Part shown: piece after piece, positions 45,582 to 54,639 of the stretch
How the letters are laid out: the number at the start of each line of letters is the position of its first letter
How positions within the stretch are numbered: the stretch's first letter is position 1
Assembly: GCF_039595935.1 (NCBI RefSeq)
Contig: NZ_JBCNKR010000006.1
Coordinates: 744,001-808,000, forward strand
Direction of reading: 5' to 3'
Length of the DNA: 64,000 nt
Origin: Flavobacterium sp.
GTDB lineage: Bacteria; Bacteroidota; Bacteroidia; Flavobacteriales; Flavobacteriaceae
The notes under the pieces: model-generated
Databases searched by the model: none
The model's input: only the letters and a program-made list of their open reading frames with translations
Told to the model about the DNA's origin: nothing
Program-made: the position numbers and the translations under genes

Positions 45582-45761
45582 ATTTTTAATTTTAAGTAAC
45601 GCAAATTTCATTAAATAAATTCAATAATGAAGTTTTGTTTCTGTTAATACTATAAAATAAACTTAAATTTACTTTCATTTATGAATTAACTTCAATGGGA
45701 AATTAATTCGAAAACAATATCTTTACATAAAAATATAACAATTTTAACCAAAAAAGTTACA

Positions 45762-47315
45762 ATGACAACAATAGCATCGCAATTTGGAATGAATGAAGCT
45801 CTTGAAAAATTGGGCATCAAGACAATAAATGAAGGAACATCAACAGGAATTAATAATTTTTCATCTGGAGAAATTCTAGAAAGTTATTCACCAGTTGACG
45901 GAAAATTAATTGCTTCGGTAAAAATGTCAACAGCAGAAGATTATGAAAAAGTAATCCAAACAGCAGCAGAAGCGTTTAAAACTTTTAGATTAATTCCTGC
46001 GCCGCAACGTGGTGAAATTGTACGTCAGTTTGGAGAAAAATTAAGACAAAATAAAGAAGCTCTTGGTAAACTGGTTTCTTATGAAATGGGAAAATCATTT
46101 CAGGAAGGTCTTGGAGAAGTTCAGGAAATGATTGATATCTGTGATTTTGCTGTTGGTTTATCGCGTCAGCTTCACGGATTAACAATGCATTCTGAAAGAC
46201 CGGGACACAGAATGTATGAGCAATATCATCCGTTGGGAGTTGTCGGAATTATTTCGGCATTTAATTTCCCAGTTGCGGTTTGGTCTTGGAATACAGCTTT
46301 GGCATGGATTTCTGGTGATGTTTGCGTTTGGAAACCTTCTGAAAAAACACCTCTTTGCGGTATTGCTTGTCAGAATATCATAGCTCAGGTTATTAAAGAA
46401 AACAATCTTCCAGAGGGAATTTCGTGTTTAATAAACGGAGATTATAAAATAGGAGAATTATTGACTGCAGATACTCGTATTCCGCTTATTTCTGCAACAG
46501 GTTCAACTAGAATGGGGAAAATTGTTGCGCAGACTGTAGCAGGAAGATTAGGTAAATCATTATTGGAATTAGGAGGAAACAATGCTATTATTGTTACTCC
46601 AGATGCCGATATTAAAATGACGGTTATTGGTGCTGTTTTTGGAGCTGTTGGAACGGCTGGACAGCGTTGTACTTCAACTAGAAGATTGATTATTCACGAA
46701 AGTATTTATGATAAAGTAAAAGATGCATTGGTGGCAGCTTACAAACAGTTACGAATCGGAAATCCGCTTGACGAGAACAATCATGTTGGACCGCTAATTG
46801 ATACTCATGCTGTAGAAATGTATGCCGCAGCATTAAATAAAGTTGTAGCCGAAGGTGGAAAAATTTTGGTTGAAGGCGGAGTGCTTTCTGGTCAAGGTTA
46901 TGAAAGTGGCTGTTATGTAAAACCTGCGATTGCCGAAGCTGAAAATTCATTTGAAATTGTGCAGCATGAAACTTTTGCACCAGTTTTATATTTGATTAAA
47001 TATTCTGGAGAAGTAGAGAATGCAATCGAAATTCAAAACGGTGTTGCTCAAGGATTATCTTCTGCAATTATGACGAATAATTTAAGAGAAGCCGAAAGAT
47101 TTTTATCTGCAACAGGTTCTGACTGTGGAATTGCAAACGTAAATATCGGAACTTCTGGTGCTGAAATTGGAGGTGCTTTTGGTGGTGAAAAAGAAACTGG
47201 AGGCGGACGAGAGTCTGGTTCTGATGCTTGGAAAATTTATATGAGACGTCAAACCAATACAATCAATTATACTACAAATCTTCCGTTAGCACAGGGAATT
47301 AAATTTGATTTGTAA
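45762..47315 (+). CDS. amaB: ALDH7-family aldehyde dehydrogenase (alpha-aminoadipic semialdehyde dehydrogenase-like)
   Basis: The 517-aa enzyme has the general base E269 (LLELGGNN), nucleophile C303 (GQRCTSTRR), ISAFNFPVAVWSWN and the ALDH7-specific ending region GEKETGGGRESGSDAW and RQTNTINYT. ALDH7 (antiquitin) oxidises alpha-aminoadipic semialdehyde in lysine breakdown with NAD+. It is cytoplasmic and intact, in contrast to both neighbours. A possible -7 box TATCTTTA lies at 45718-45725. Substrate assignment rests on family features only. Confidence 0.9.
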   Translation: MTTIASQFGMNEALEKLGIKTINEGTSTGINNFSSGEILESYSPVDGKLIASVKMSTAEDYEKVIQTAAEAFKTFRLIPAPQRGEIVRQFGEKLRQNKEALGKLVSYEMGKSFQEGLGEVQEMIDICDFAVGLSRQLHGLTMHSERPGHRMYEQYHPLGVVGIISAFNFPVAVWSWNTALAWISGDVCVWKPSEKTPLCGIACQNIIAQVIKENNLPEGISCLINGDYKIGELLTADTRIPLISATGSTRMGKIVAQTVAGRLGKSLLELGGNNAIIVTPDADIKMTVIGAVFGAVGTAGQRCTSTRRLIIHESIYDKVKDALVAAYKQLRIGNPLDENNHVGPLIDTHAVEMYAAALNKVVAEGGKILVEGGVLSGQGYESGCYVKPAIAEAENSFEIVQHETFAPVLYLIKYSGEVENAIEIQNGVAQGLSSAIMTNNLREAERFLSATGSDCGIANVNIGTSGAEIGGAFGGEKETGGGRESGSDAWKIYMRRQTNTINYTTNLPLAQGIKFDL

Positions 47316-47334
47316 TTCATATTATCAGAAATAA

Positions 47335-47364
47335 AAAAGGCTTCCAAATTTGGAAGCCTTTTTC
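47335..47364. terminator. Bidirectional terminator between ALDH and pectate lyase
   Basis: A perfect 30-base palindrome (AAAAAGGCTTCCAAA followed directly by its complement) lies between two convergent genes, with A-runs and T-runs at its ends. Confidence 0.88.
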
Positions 47365-47376
47365 GTTAAGTTAGTT

Positions 47377-50263
47377 TTACTTTTTAATAAGTGTTTGGTT
47401 AAATGATCCATCAACAGTAATAATTTTGGCTAAATAAGTACCAGGAATTAAACTGCTTGTATCAATACTCTCAGAGTTTCCAGAATTAATTACCAAGTTT
47501 CCAGAAATGTTGTATATAAGCACACTCTGAACTTTTTGTTCTGGATCTGATAAGAATAAAGTGCTTGAAACTGGATTTGGATATAAAACTATTTTTGATG
47601 ATTCTGTACTTTCTTTTGCAGTAGTTTCAGCTCCAACAGCCATTCTTAAAGTACTTCCGCTATAAACAGTGCTAATGTAAAATAAGTTGGCAACAGAACC
47701 TTTTGTTATAGTGTGAGAACCTGCAGCAATTGAAGCAGTTACGATACCTGCTGATGCCGTATAAGAAACATTATCTACTTTAATGGTTCCCGTAAAACTT
47801 GAATCGAAAACCAAAGTTAAAGTAGACGCACTTGTTGTTGTATACGTTATAGATGTGCTTGATTCTATTTTTAAACGCTCTGTTAATGTTAATCCGTTGT
47901 AAGTTACAGATCCAGGAGTTGAATTCATGTTTCCTGTAATAGAGTAGAATGTACTTGTTTTGCCAGATGTTGTAAAATTATGAAGTTCAGTCCACCACTT
48001 GAAGTTCCTGTGTTTACTGTTATAGTTCCTGATGCCAGTTGCAGGAGTTCCTGCACTTCCTGAAGTTGTTACAGAATAAGACACGTTTGCAGTTGGAGTT
48101 CCCGTAATCGTGATAGTTTTTGCTGTCGTATTTTTTTACAAAAGACAACCCAGAAGAAGGTAATCCTGTTACAGATGCATCTGTAGCAGTTTCCGCCCCA
48201 GGTAAAAACAATTGAAGCTTATAGCTGTTCCACTTGTAACGGTCTGACTGTTGTTATCCTAGTTGATGTTAAAGTTTGATTTCCAGCTGCATTAACTGTT
48301 ATCGTTCCAGATCCTGTAGCTGGTGTTCCAGTAGCTTCCTGTAGTAGCGATAGAATAAGTAACTGTTGCAGTTGGAGTTCCCGTAATTGTAATGGTTTTA
48401 GCTGTAGTATTTTTTACAAAAGTCAATCCAGAAGCTGGCAATCCAGTTACGGTTGCATCAGTTGCATCTCCACCCCATGTAAATACGATAGAAGAAATTG
48501 CAGTACCATTTGCAACAGTTTGATTATTGTTTGCAGAAGAAGTTAAAGTTAAAGTCTGCGTTCCAGCAGGCGGATTTCGTTCCATCCTTGAACAGTACAC
48601 TAAAGTAGTTCTGTGTAGTTTGTCAGATGCCGTTTTTAATCCTGTAATTACAGCATCTGAAGTATCATCTACAGCATTGTTAAAAGCCCATTGAAAATCA
48701 CCTCCAGAAACGCGTCCTGCATATTGCAGTAACATTTGTTCTGGCTGTTTCAGGCGTATCTGGCAGTATACGAATTTTTACATTATAACTTGAATCTAGT
48801 ATCAAAGTTGTTATACGTATTTCGCACCTGTTTTTGATTGTACATACTGCTTACCGATTGTTTCGTCTTGGCTGGCAGCTACATAAGCATCAAAATCTGT
48901 TGTAGAGCTTATTTTTCCTGCGATATTATACAACGGATTAGGATCATTATAAGCTACAAAACGCATATTATTTGTTCCGTTAGAAGCATCAAAAGTATTG
49001 TTGAAAGCTTTAATGCTTCCTCCAGCTTCACCAGAGAATGTTCCCATTGTTCCGGCATTATTCACTTGATTGGCTTCATCCCAAATATCAGAACCTTGAA
49101 GAGAAGTAAGCATTGGATGTTTGCTGTTTCTGTAATAATTTCCTTCAACGAAATACTGATGAACCAAGAGTTGACCCAGCACCGTATTTAGAGTTTCCAT
49201 CATAATAGTTGTTGTAAATATGTGCTGAATAGTAACGTACACGTGGATGACGAGAATCTGAGTGATCAAACCAGTTGTGATGATAAGTAATGTACAATCC
49301 TGAAGTTGTTCCTTCGCTTAAGCCTAAAAGACTTGCTTTTCCATTATCCCAAAAGTGGTTATATGAAAAAGTAATGTAAGTAGAATTTTTGCAATCTAAA
49401 GCTCCGTCGCCTTTTATCTGGTCGGCATCGCTTCCTGCATCTCCATAGAAAAGATCACAGTTGTGAACCCATACATAATCATTATCTTGCTGTAAACCAA
49501 TATTGTCTCCTTCAGCTGCTGTCACAATTCATTGCGCCAATATTTCGTATCTCAATGTTTGAAGCCGTTTTTTACTCGTATTCCCCAGCCATCAGCAACA
49601 GCATCATTTCCAATTCCTTCTAATGTCAGATAAGCTGAAGCATTTTTAGCGTTTTCAATAACAATATCGCCGCTCATCATATATGATCAAATCGGTAATC
49701 TGGCCCACTATACGAATGATAAAAGGTCTTAAATCTTTTCCTTTTTTGTAGCCGTCAAGAATATGTCTGTAAACCAACACACGGATTTGTTGTAGCTCCG
49801 GTTACATTTAGAGAAACCGTATTTTTAGTTTGTTCAGTAACGTAGATAATTACGGCGTTGTCTTTAGGAGTTCCGTCAGCTTTGTATCCTCCAGGAACAC
49901 GTCCGAATTAGAAAAAGCAAATCCAGATCGATCGTGAGCTTTTACTGTTAAAGTGCTGGTAGTTGTGCTCCAGTTCCTTCTACGCCAGAAATTACAGGTT
50001 TAATTTTTACAGTGTAAGATCCAGCTTTTAATCCCGGAATGTCAGCACGAAAATAAGTTCCGTAACTTCTAATAAGCTGATTGTCAATTTTTCTGTCGAC
50101 AATTCCTTCCCCTGTATAATACACATTATACGTTTGGGCATTACTCACAGGCTGCCATTTTACAAACACAGATTCAAGCCATCCGCTTGCTTCATTAATT
50201 TGACTGTGACCAGGTTTGAACAGCAATAAAAAACACAGCCAGAAAAAGTAGGTTTTTTTTCAT
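47377..50263 (-). pseudogene. Secreted PL1-type pectate lyase with Ig-like repeats and T9SS tail, many frameshifts
   Basis: Across several frames the sequence encodes a signal peptide (ATG at 50261-50263, MKKNLLFLAVFFIAVQTWSQ), an FN3-like domain (about 50200-49960) and a PL1 catalytic domain (about 49830-48810). The PL1 part shows GDGALDCKNSTYITFSYNHF, HHNWFDHSDSRHPRVRY and YNNYYDGNSKYG, which hold the calcium and catalytic Arg sites. Ig-like repeats (48590-48000), a beta domain and a T9SS sorting tail (VLYPNPVSSTLF to the end) follow. About ten or more single-base indels separate these pieces and no part lacks conserved coding. If repaired, the enzyme would be about 960 aa and would cleave pectate outside the cell. 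A palindromic operator-like site lies upstream. Confidence 0.85.
48086..48470 (-). repeat. Two direct copies of an Ig-like coding unit in the pectate lyase gene
   Basis: Copies at about 48086-48190 and 48364-48470 share long near-identical runs such as GCAGTTGGAGTTCCCGTAAT. They encode the same segment ([20 protein letters not shown] in the intact copy). Each copy has its own indels, for example an extra T in the T-run at 48130-48136. Confidence 0.8.
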
Positions 50264-50331
50264 AATTGTTTAAGTTAGACGTTAATAAAAGTTTTTGTGG
50301 TTTTTTGTATTTATCGTTTACACAAGGTAAT

Positions 50332-50345
50332 TGTAATCGATTACA
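50332..50345. promoter_or_regulatory. Palindromic operator candidate TGTAATCGATTACA upstream of pectate lyase
   Basis: This 14-base perfect palindrome has the central CG and TGTAA/TTACA half-sites typical of LacI-family operators. It lies 69 bases before the pectate lyase start. No LacI-family gene is in the window. The rest of 50264-50670 is very AT-rich upstream sequence with nothing else recognised. Confidence 0.6.
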
Positions 50346-50670
50346 CGAAATTATACAATAATTTTAATATTCTTATTTATATCGTCATAAAAAAACATAT
50401 ATGTAAAAAATATTGTAATTGTTTTGATTAAAAATGTAATAAATTGCATTAATTGTAATTTATTGCATGTTAAATACATTTGCGGAAAAGCTTTGTTTTA
50501 TTGGTCTTCTAAAGGATTTAAAAATGATGTAATAATCAAATTTATCATTTTGTAACTTTTTCAGGTGTTTTTGTTAAAATTTATTTTTTATAAGAAAAAG
50601 ATTCTTTCTTGTTTTTAGAAGATTATTGTAAGTTTTAATAGTGATAACCAAAAAATTAATTGATTGAAAT

Positions 50671-50705
50671 AAAAAAGCCTTTCTGATTTTACTCAAAAAG
50701 GCTTT
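50671..50705 (-). terminator. Terminator after the Bax-inhibitor-like gene
   Basis: AAAGCCTTT (50674-50682) pairs with AAAGGCTTT (50697-50705); on the minus strand a T-run follows. It lies just past the restored stop at 50728, supporting that end over the early stop at 50796. Confidence 0.8.
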
Positions 50706-50727
50706 CAGTATTTAGTTAAGAAAGAAA

Positions 50728-51503
50728 TTAATCTTTACTCGATAGTTTTGCTAATAATCTTAAGAATTCGATATACAACCAAACCAATGTAATCATTAAT
50801 CCCATTGCTCCGTACCATTCCATAAACTTTGGCATTTTTTCTCTTGCACTCCCTGCTCAATTAGATCAAAATCAAGAAATAAATTTAAAGCGACTACAAT
50901 AATAACAAATACACTAATTCCGATACTCATCATTCCATTTCCATAATGAACTGGAGTGAAGTTAAAAATTAATGAAGCAAGCCATGAAAATAAATAATAA
51001 GTTGCAATTGCCAGTGTTGCAGCAATAACGACAGATTTAAATTGTTCATTTACTTTAACAATTCTGAATTTATACAATCCAAGACATACTAAAAATGTCA
51101 CTAAAGTTGCTCCAACTGCATTCATTACAATTCCAGGGAACCTAGCTTCAAATATTGCAGATATTCCTCCAATAAATAACCCTTCGAATAAGGCATATCC
51201 CGGCGCTAAATATGGAGAAGCTTGCGGTTTAAATGCAGAAATTAAAACAAGAATGAATCCAATTACAGCACCACCAATTGCAGGCAGCATAATATTCATC
51301 CCGTTAAATGCCATCCACCATGTTACCATAGCAGAGCCGCATAATATTAAAAATAAAATAGCTGTTTTATTTATAGTACCAGACAAAGTCATTTCCTGAT
51401 TGTAATCAATAATCTTTGCTTCATGTACTTCTTCAGCTCTTGAAACAGCATTTGATGAAAAACGCTTGTTACTTAAAAAAGGATTTTTTGAATTAAAGGC
51501 CAT
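50728..51503 (-). pseudogene. Bax inhibitor-1/YccA-like membrane protein, one late frameshift
   Basis: The protein has an N-terminal cytoplasmic tail and at least six membrane segments; the BI-1/YccA-type ending LFLDFDLIEQGVQEK is intact. Then an A-run at about 50837-50842 breaks the frame and a stop follows at 50796. In the other frame the expected tail MPKFMEWYGAMGLMITLVWL to LLAKLSSKD runs to the stop at 50728, directly before a terminator. The full product would be about 258 aa. BI-1-like proteins are inner-membrane channels or protease regulators of uncertain role in bacteria. A homopolymer error is likely. Confidence 0.85.
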
Positions 51504-51524
51504 AATTTATGCTTTTAGTGAACC

Positions 51525-51532
51525 CAAATATA
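51525..51532 (-). promoter_or_regulatory. Candidate -7 box for the Bax-inhibitor-like gene
   Basis: The minus strand reads TATATTTG, 22 bases before the ATG at 51501-51503. No clear -33 TTG is seen. Confidence 0.5.
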
Positions 51533-51609
51533 TGGAGTTTTTTCGAAGTCTATCGACTTATGCGAAAATTTTTAACATGAATTTTTCTTTTGAAAAAGTA
51601 TATAAAATA

Positions 51610-51644
51610 AAAAATCCATCAAAAGAAACTCTTGATGGATTTTT
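51610..51644 (-). terminator. Terminator of the nuo operon
   Basis: AAAAATCCATCAA (51610-51622) and TTGATGGATTTTT (51632-51644) pair perfectly, 19 bases beyond the nuoN stop. Confidence 0.88.
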
Positions 51645-51662
51645 TGTTTTTTTGATCTGATT

Positions 51663-53054
51663 TTATCTCAATAAATCTAAAACTAAAGATGGGAATAAAC
51701 CTAAAGCAATATTTAAACCAATTGAAATTACAGCAACGGCATAAATAAGAAATGGTTTTCCTGTGCGCTCTTCATTTGGCTCTTTAGAATACATTGCTAA
51801 AATTAGTTTGAAATAGTATCCAACACTTATAATAGAGTTAATTACGGCTACGATTACGATTGCTACATAACCAGCGTGAAGCGCCTGATCAAACAAGAAT
51901 AATTTTGCAAAAAATCCTGAGAAAATTGGAATACCGGCCATAGATAATAATGAACCCGTTAAGATTGCTGCCAAAAGCGGATTTGTTTTTCCTAAACCAT
52001 GAAAGTTTGTAATGTCTTCATTATCCTGACTTTTGCAAACGTATAAAACGACACTGAACGCGGCGATTCCGGCCAATGCGTAAGCAGCGGTATAATATAA
52101 CAGAACTCCCGCAGAAGTTGCAATTGTTAAGAATGTCATTAACATAAAACCTGCATGCGAAATCCCTGAAAAAGCAAGCATACGTTTTACATTTACCTGA
52201 CGTAAAGCCATAATGTTTCCAACGGTCATCGAAGCGATAGAAATAGTAAGGATAACGTTTACAAATGTATTTGAAAGGTCTTGGTTTTCTAAAGAAGGAA
52301 TTAAGTTTAACCCATCTGCTAATTTATATAAAGTAGCAATGGCAACTACTTTTGCCAATGTACTCATTAAAGCAGTTGTTAAAGCTGGAGAACCTTCGTA
52401 AACATCCGGTGCCCAAAAGTGAAAAGGTACTGCAGCCACTTTAAACAACATTCCGATAGTCATTAAAATCATTCCGATAGGGAACCAGATTGGTAACTCA
52501 GCAGATAAAGAGCTTTCGTGAATTTCAGCAATATCAAAAGTTCCCATTGCACCGTAAATCAAACAAATTCCGAATAAGATAATCCCAGAAGCGAAAGATC
52601 CCATTAAGAAATATTTCATACCTGCTTCATTACTTTTTATATTCAAACGATCGCTCGCTGCAAGAACATACAATGCGATAGATAAAATTTCGATTCCAAG
52701 GAAAAACATAGCTAAGTTTCCGAAAGAAACCATTGCTACAGCTCCTGCTAAAAGGAATACTTTTATAGCAACATAATCTGAAATTTTAGTTTGGTGATTT
52801 TCGTAAAAATTATGACTTAATGCTACCAGGAAGATAGTTAGAATAATAAATAATGATGAAAATGCAGTCGAAAATTTGCTTACTGCAATCATATTATTGT
52901 AATAACTTGCCGTTGTTCCAAACTCATAAAAGTTAAGCGCCAAAACTCCCAATAAACCTAAAATGGTAAACGGAACGATGCCTTTTCTAAAATTTAGAAT
53001 TTCAAACAATAGGCAGAAAATACCCAATCCTGTTATAGCTATTAATGTATTCAT
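51663..53054 (-). CDS. nuoN: NADH-quinone oxidoreductase subunit N
   Basis: The 463-aa antiporter-like membrane subunit has about 13-14 helices. Conserved charged residues are present in AAVPFHFWAPDVYEGSP and in the RMLAFSGISHAGFML segment. It is one of the proton-pumping subunits in the membrane arm of complex I. It is the last gene of the operon, 135 bases after nuoM, and is followed by a terminator. Confidence 0.95.
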   Translation of the reverse strand: MNTLIAITGLGIFCLLFEILNFRKGIVPFTILGLLGVLALNFYEFGTTASYYNNMIAVSKFSTAFSSLFIILTIFLVALSHNFYENHQTKISDYVAIKVFLLAGAVAMVSFGNLAMFFLGIEILSIALYVLAASDRLNIKSNEAGMKYFLMGSFASGIILFGICLIYGAMGTFDIAEIHESSLSAELPIWFPIGMILMTIGMLFKVAAVPFHFWAPDVYEGSPALTTALMSTLAKVVAIATLYKLADGLNLIPSLENQDLSNTFVNVILTISIASMTVGNIMALRQVNVKRMLAFSGISHAGFMLMTFLTIATSAGVLLYYTAAYALAGIAAFSVVLYVCKSQDNEDITNFHGLGKTNPLLAAILTGSLLSMAGIPIFSGFFAKLFLFDQALHAGYVAIVIVAVINSIISVGYYFKLILAMYSKEPNEERTGKPFLIYAVAVISIGLNIALGLFPSLVLDLLR

Positions 53055-53189
53055 TTTTGTTTTTTTGATTTAGGAAATCTAAAACGCCCTAATTTATTTT
53101 ATTTAAAATATATTTTTATTTTTTTATGTTTAACTTTTTAAGTCTCGGAAAATCTGAAATCAAAAATCGTTAATCATTATTCTAAAATC

Positions 53190-54629
53190 TTAGTTTTTAT
53201 TGATAACGTTTAAAATCGTTTCTAAACTTGGAGTAATCAAATCTGTAATTGGTTTTGGATAGAATCCAAAGAATATCAAAACAACTATAATTGCTACCAT
53301 CGAGATTCCTTCATTTACAGAAACATCTGCAAAAGTTTTAGAATTGGTATCACCAAGCATTACATTCTGGAACATTTTAAGCATATAGTAAGCTCCTAAA
53401 ATAATAGTAGTTCCTCCTAAAATTGCAAACCAGATATTGATTTGAGAAAGACTGTATAATACTGTAAATTCTCCAACAAAGTTAAAAGTACTTGGAAGTG
53501 CTACTGAAGCCAAAACCAAAATTAAAAACATTGAAGTAAATTTTGGAGATTGTATACGGATTCCTCCTAATTCTGAAATTTCTCTTGTTGCAAATCTTCT
53601 AAAGATAATTTCTGCAGCGTAGAATAATCCAACTACTACAAAACCGTGAGCGATCATTTGTAATACAGCTCCACGTAAACCATCAAGAGTTAAAGTGTAA
53701 GATGCAGCAGCAATTAATCCAACGTGCGCAAGAGATGAATAAGCCAATAATTTCTTTAAATCTTTCTGACGTAAAGCAACGATTGATCCATAGATAACAC
53801 CAGCAATTCCTAATACAATAAAAATATTCATGTATTCTTTTGCAGCAAGAGGTGCAATTGGTAATTGCCAACGGATAACACTGTATAATCCCATTTTAAG
53901 CATGATACCAGATAAAAGCATTGTTCCAACGGTTGGTGCTTTTTGGTACACATTTGCCTGCCAGGTGTGGAAAGGAATAATTGGAATTTTAATAGCGTAA
54001 GCTAAGAAGAAAGCTAAGAAAATCCATAATTGTTCACTTTCAGATAAATCTACTTTGTATAAATCCTCAATTAAGAAAGAACCTGCTTTTTGGTACAAAT
54101 AAATGAAAGCAACTAACATGAACAATGAACCTGCAAGTGTATAAATAAAGAATTTAACCACTGCTTTTCTGCGTTCTTCAGCATCTCCGTTACCCCAAAT
54201 AAGAGCAATAAAGTAAATAGGAATTAGAGCTAACTCCCAGAAAATATAATATAAAAGACCATCTGCAGCAAGGAAAGTTCCTGTCATCGCAAAAGCCATA
54301 AATAAAATCAGTGCATAAAAAGCTTTTGCGTTTTTATATTCGTTCCCAAAAGAAGAGAATATAATAATTGGAGTTAAAGCTGTTGTCAATAAAAGCATTG
54401 CAAGAGCCAATCCGTCAGCATTTAGCGCAAATGAAATTTTAGGTTGTGTAATCCACGCATTAACTAAGCTGATATTTTCACCAGCATTAAAATGGTTTAA
54501 CAATACAACCGAACAGCCAAGAGCTGTTAAACTAAAGAACAAAGCTACTTTTGAAGCGAGTTTGTCACCGGCAAAATAGGTGATAAATGCACCAACTAAA
54601 AGAATAATTAATATAAGAGAAACGTTCAT
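53190..54629 (-). CDS. nuoM: NADH-quinone oxidoreductase subunit M
   Basis: The 479-aa antiporter-like subunit shows the family signature KIPIIPFHTWQANVYQKAPT with KMGLYSVIRW after it, the DLKKLLAYSSLAHVG helix and the early conserved Glu in YYIFWELALIPIYF. It pumps protons in the membrane arm. It lies 10 bases after nuoL. No irregularity was seen. Confidence 0.96.
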   Translation of the reverse strand: MNVSLILIILLVGAFITYFAGDKLASKVALFFSLTALGCSVVLLNHFNAGENISLVNAWITQPKISFALNADGLALAMLLLTTALTPIIIFSSFGNEYKNAKAFYALILFMAFAMTGTFLAADGLLYYIFWELALIPIYFIALIWGNGDAEERRKAVVKFFIYTLAGSLFMLVAFIYLYQKAGSFLIEDLYKVDLSESEQLWIFLAFFLAYAIKIPIIPFHTWQANVYQKAPTVGTMLLSGIMLKMGLYSVIRWQLPIAPLAAKEYMNIFIVLGIAGVIYGSIVALRQKDLKKLLAYSSLAHVGLIAAASYTLTLDGLRGAVLQMIAHGFVVVGLFYAAEIIFRRFATREISELGGIRIQSPKFTSMFLILVLASVALPSTFNFVGEFTVLYSLSQINIWFAILGGTTIILGAYYMLKMFQNVMLGDTNSKTFADVSVNEGISMVAIIVVLIFFGFYPKPITDLITPSLETILNVINKN

Positions 54630-54639
54630 AGTTATAAAA

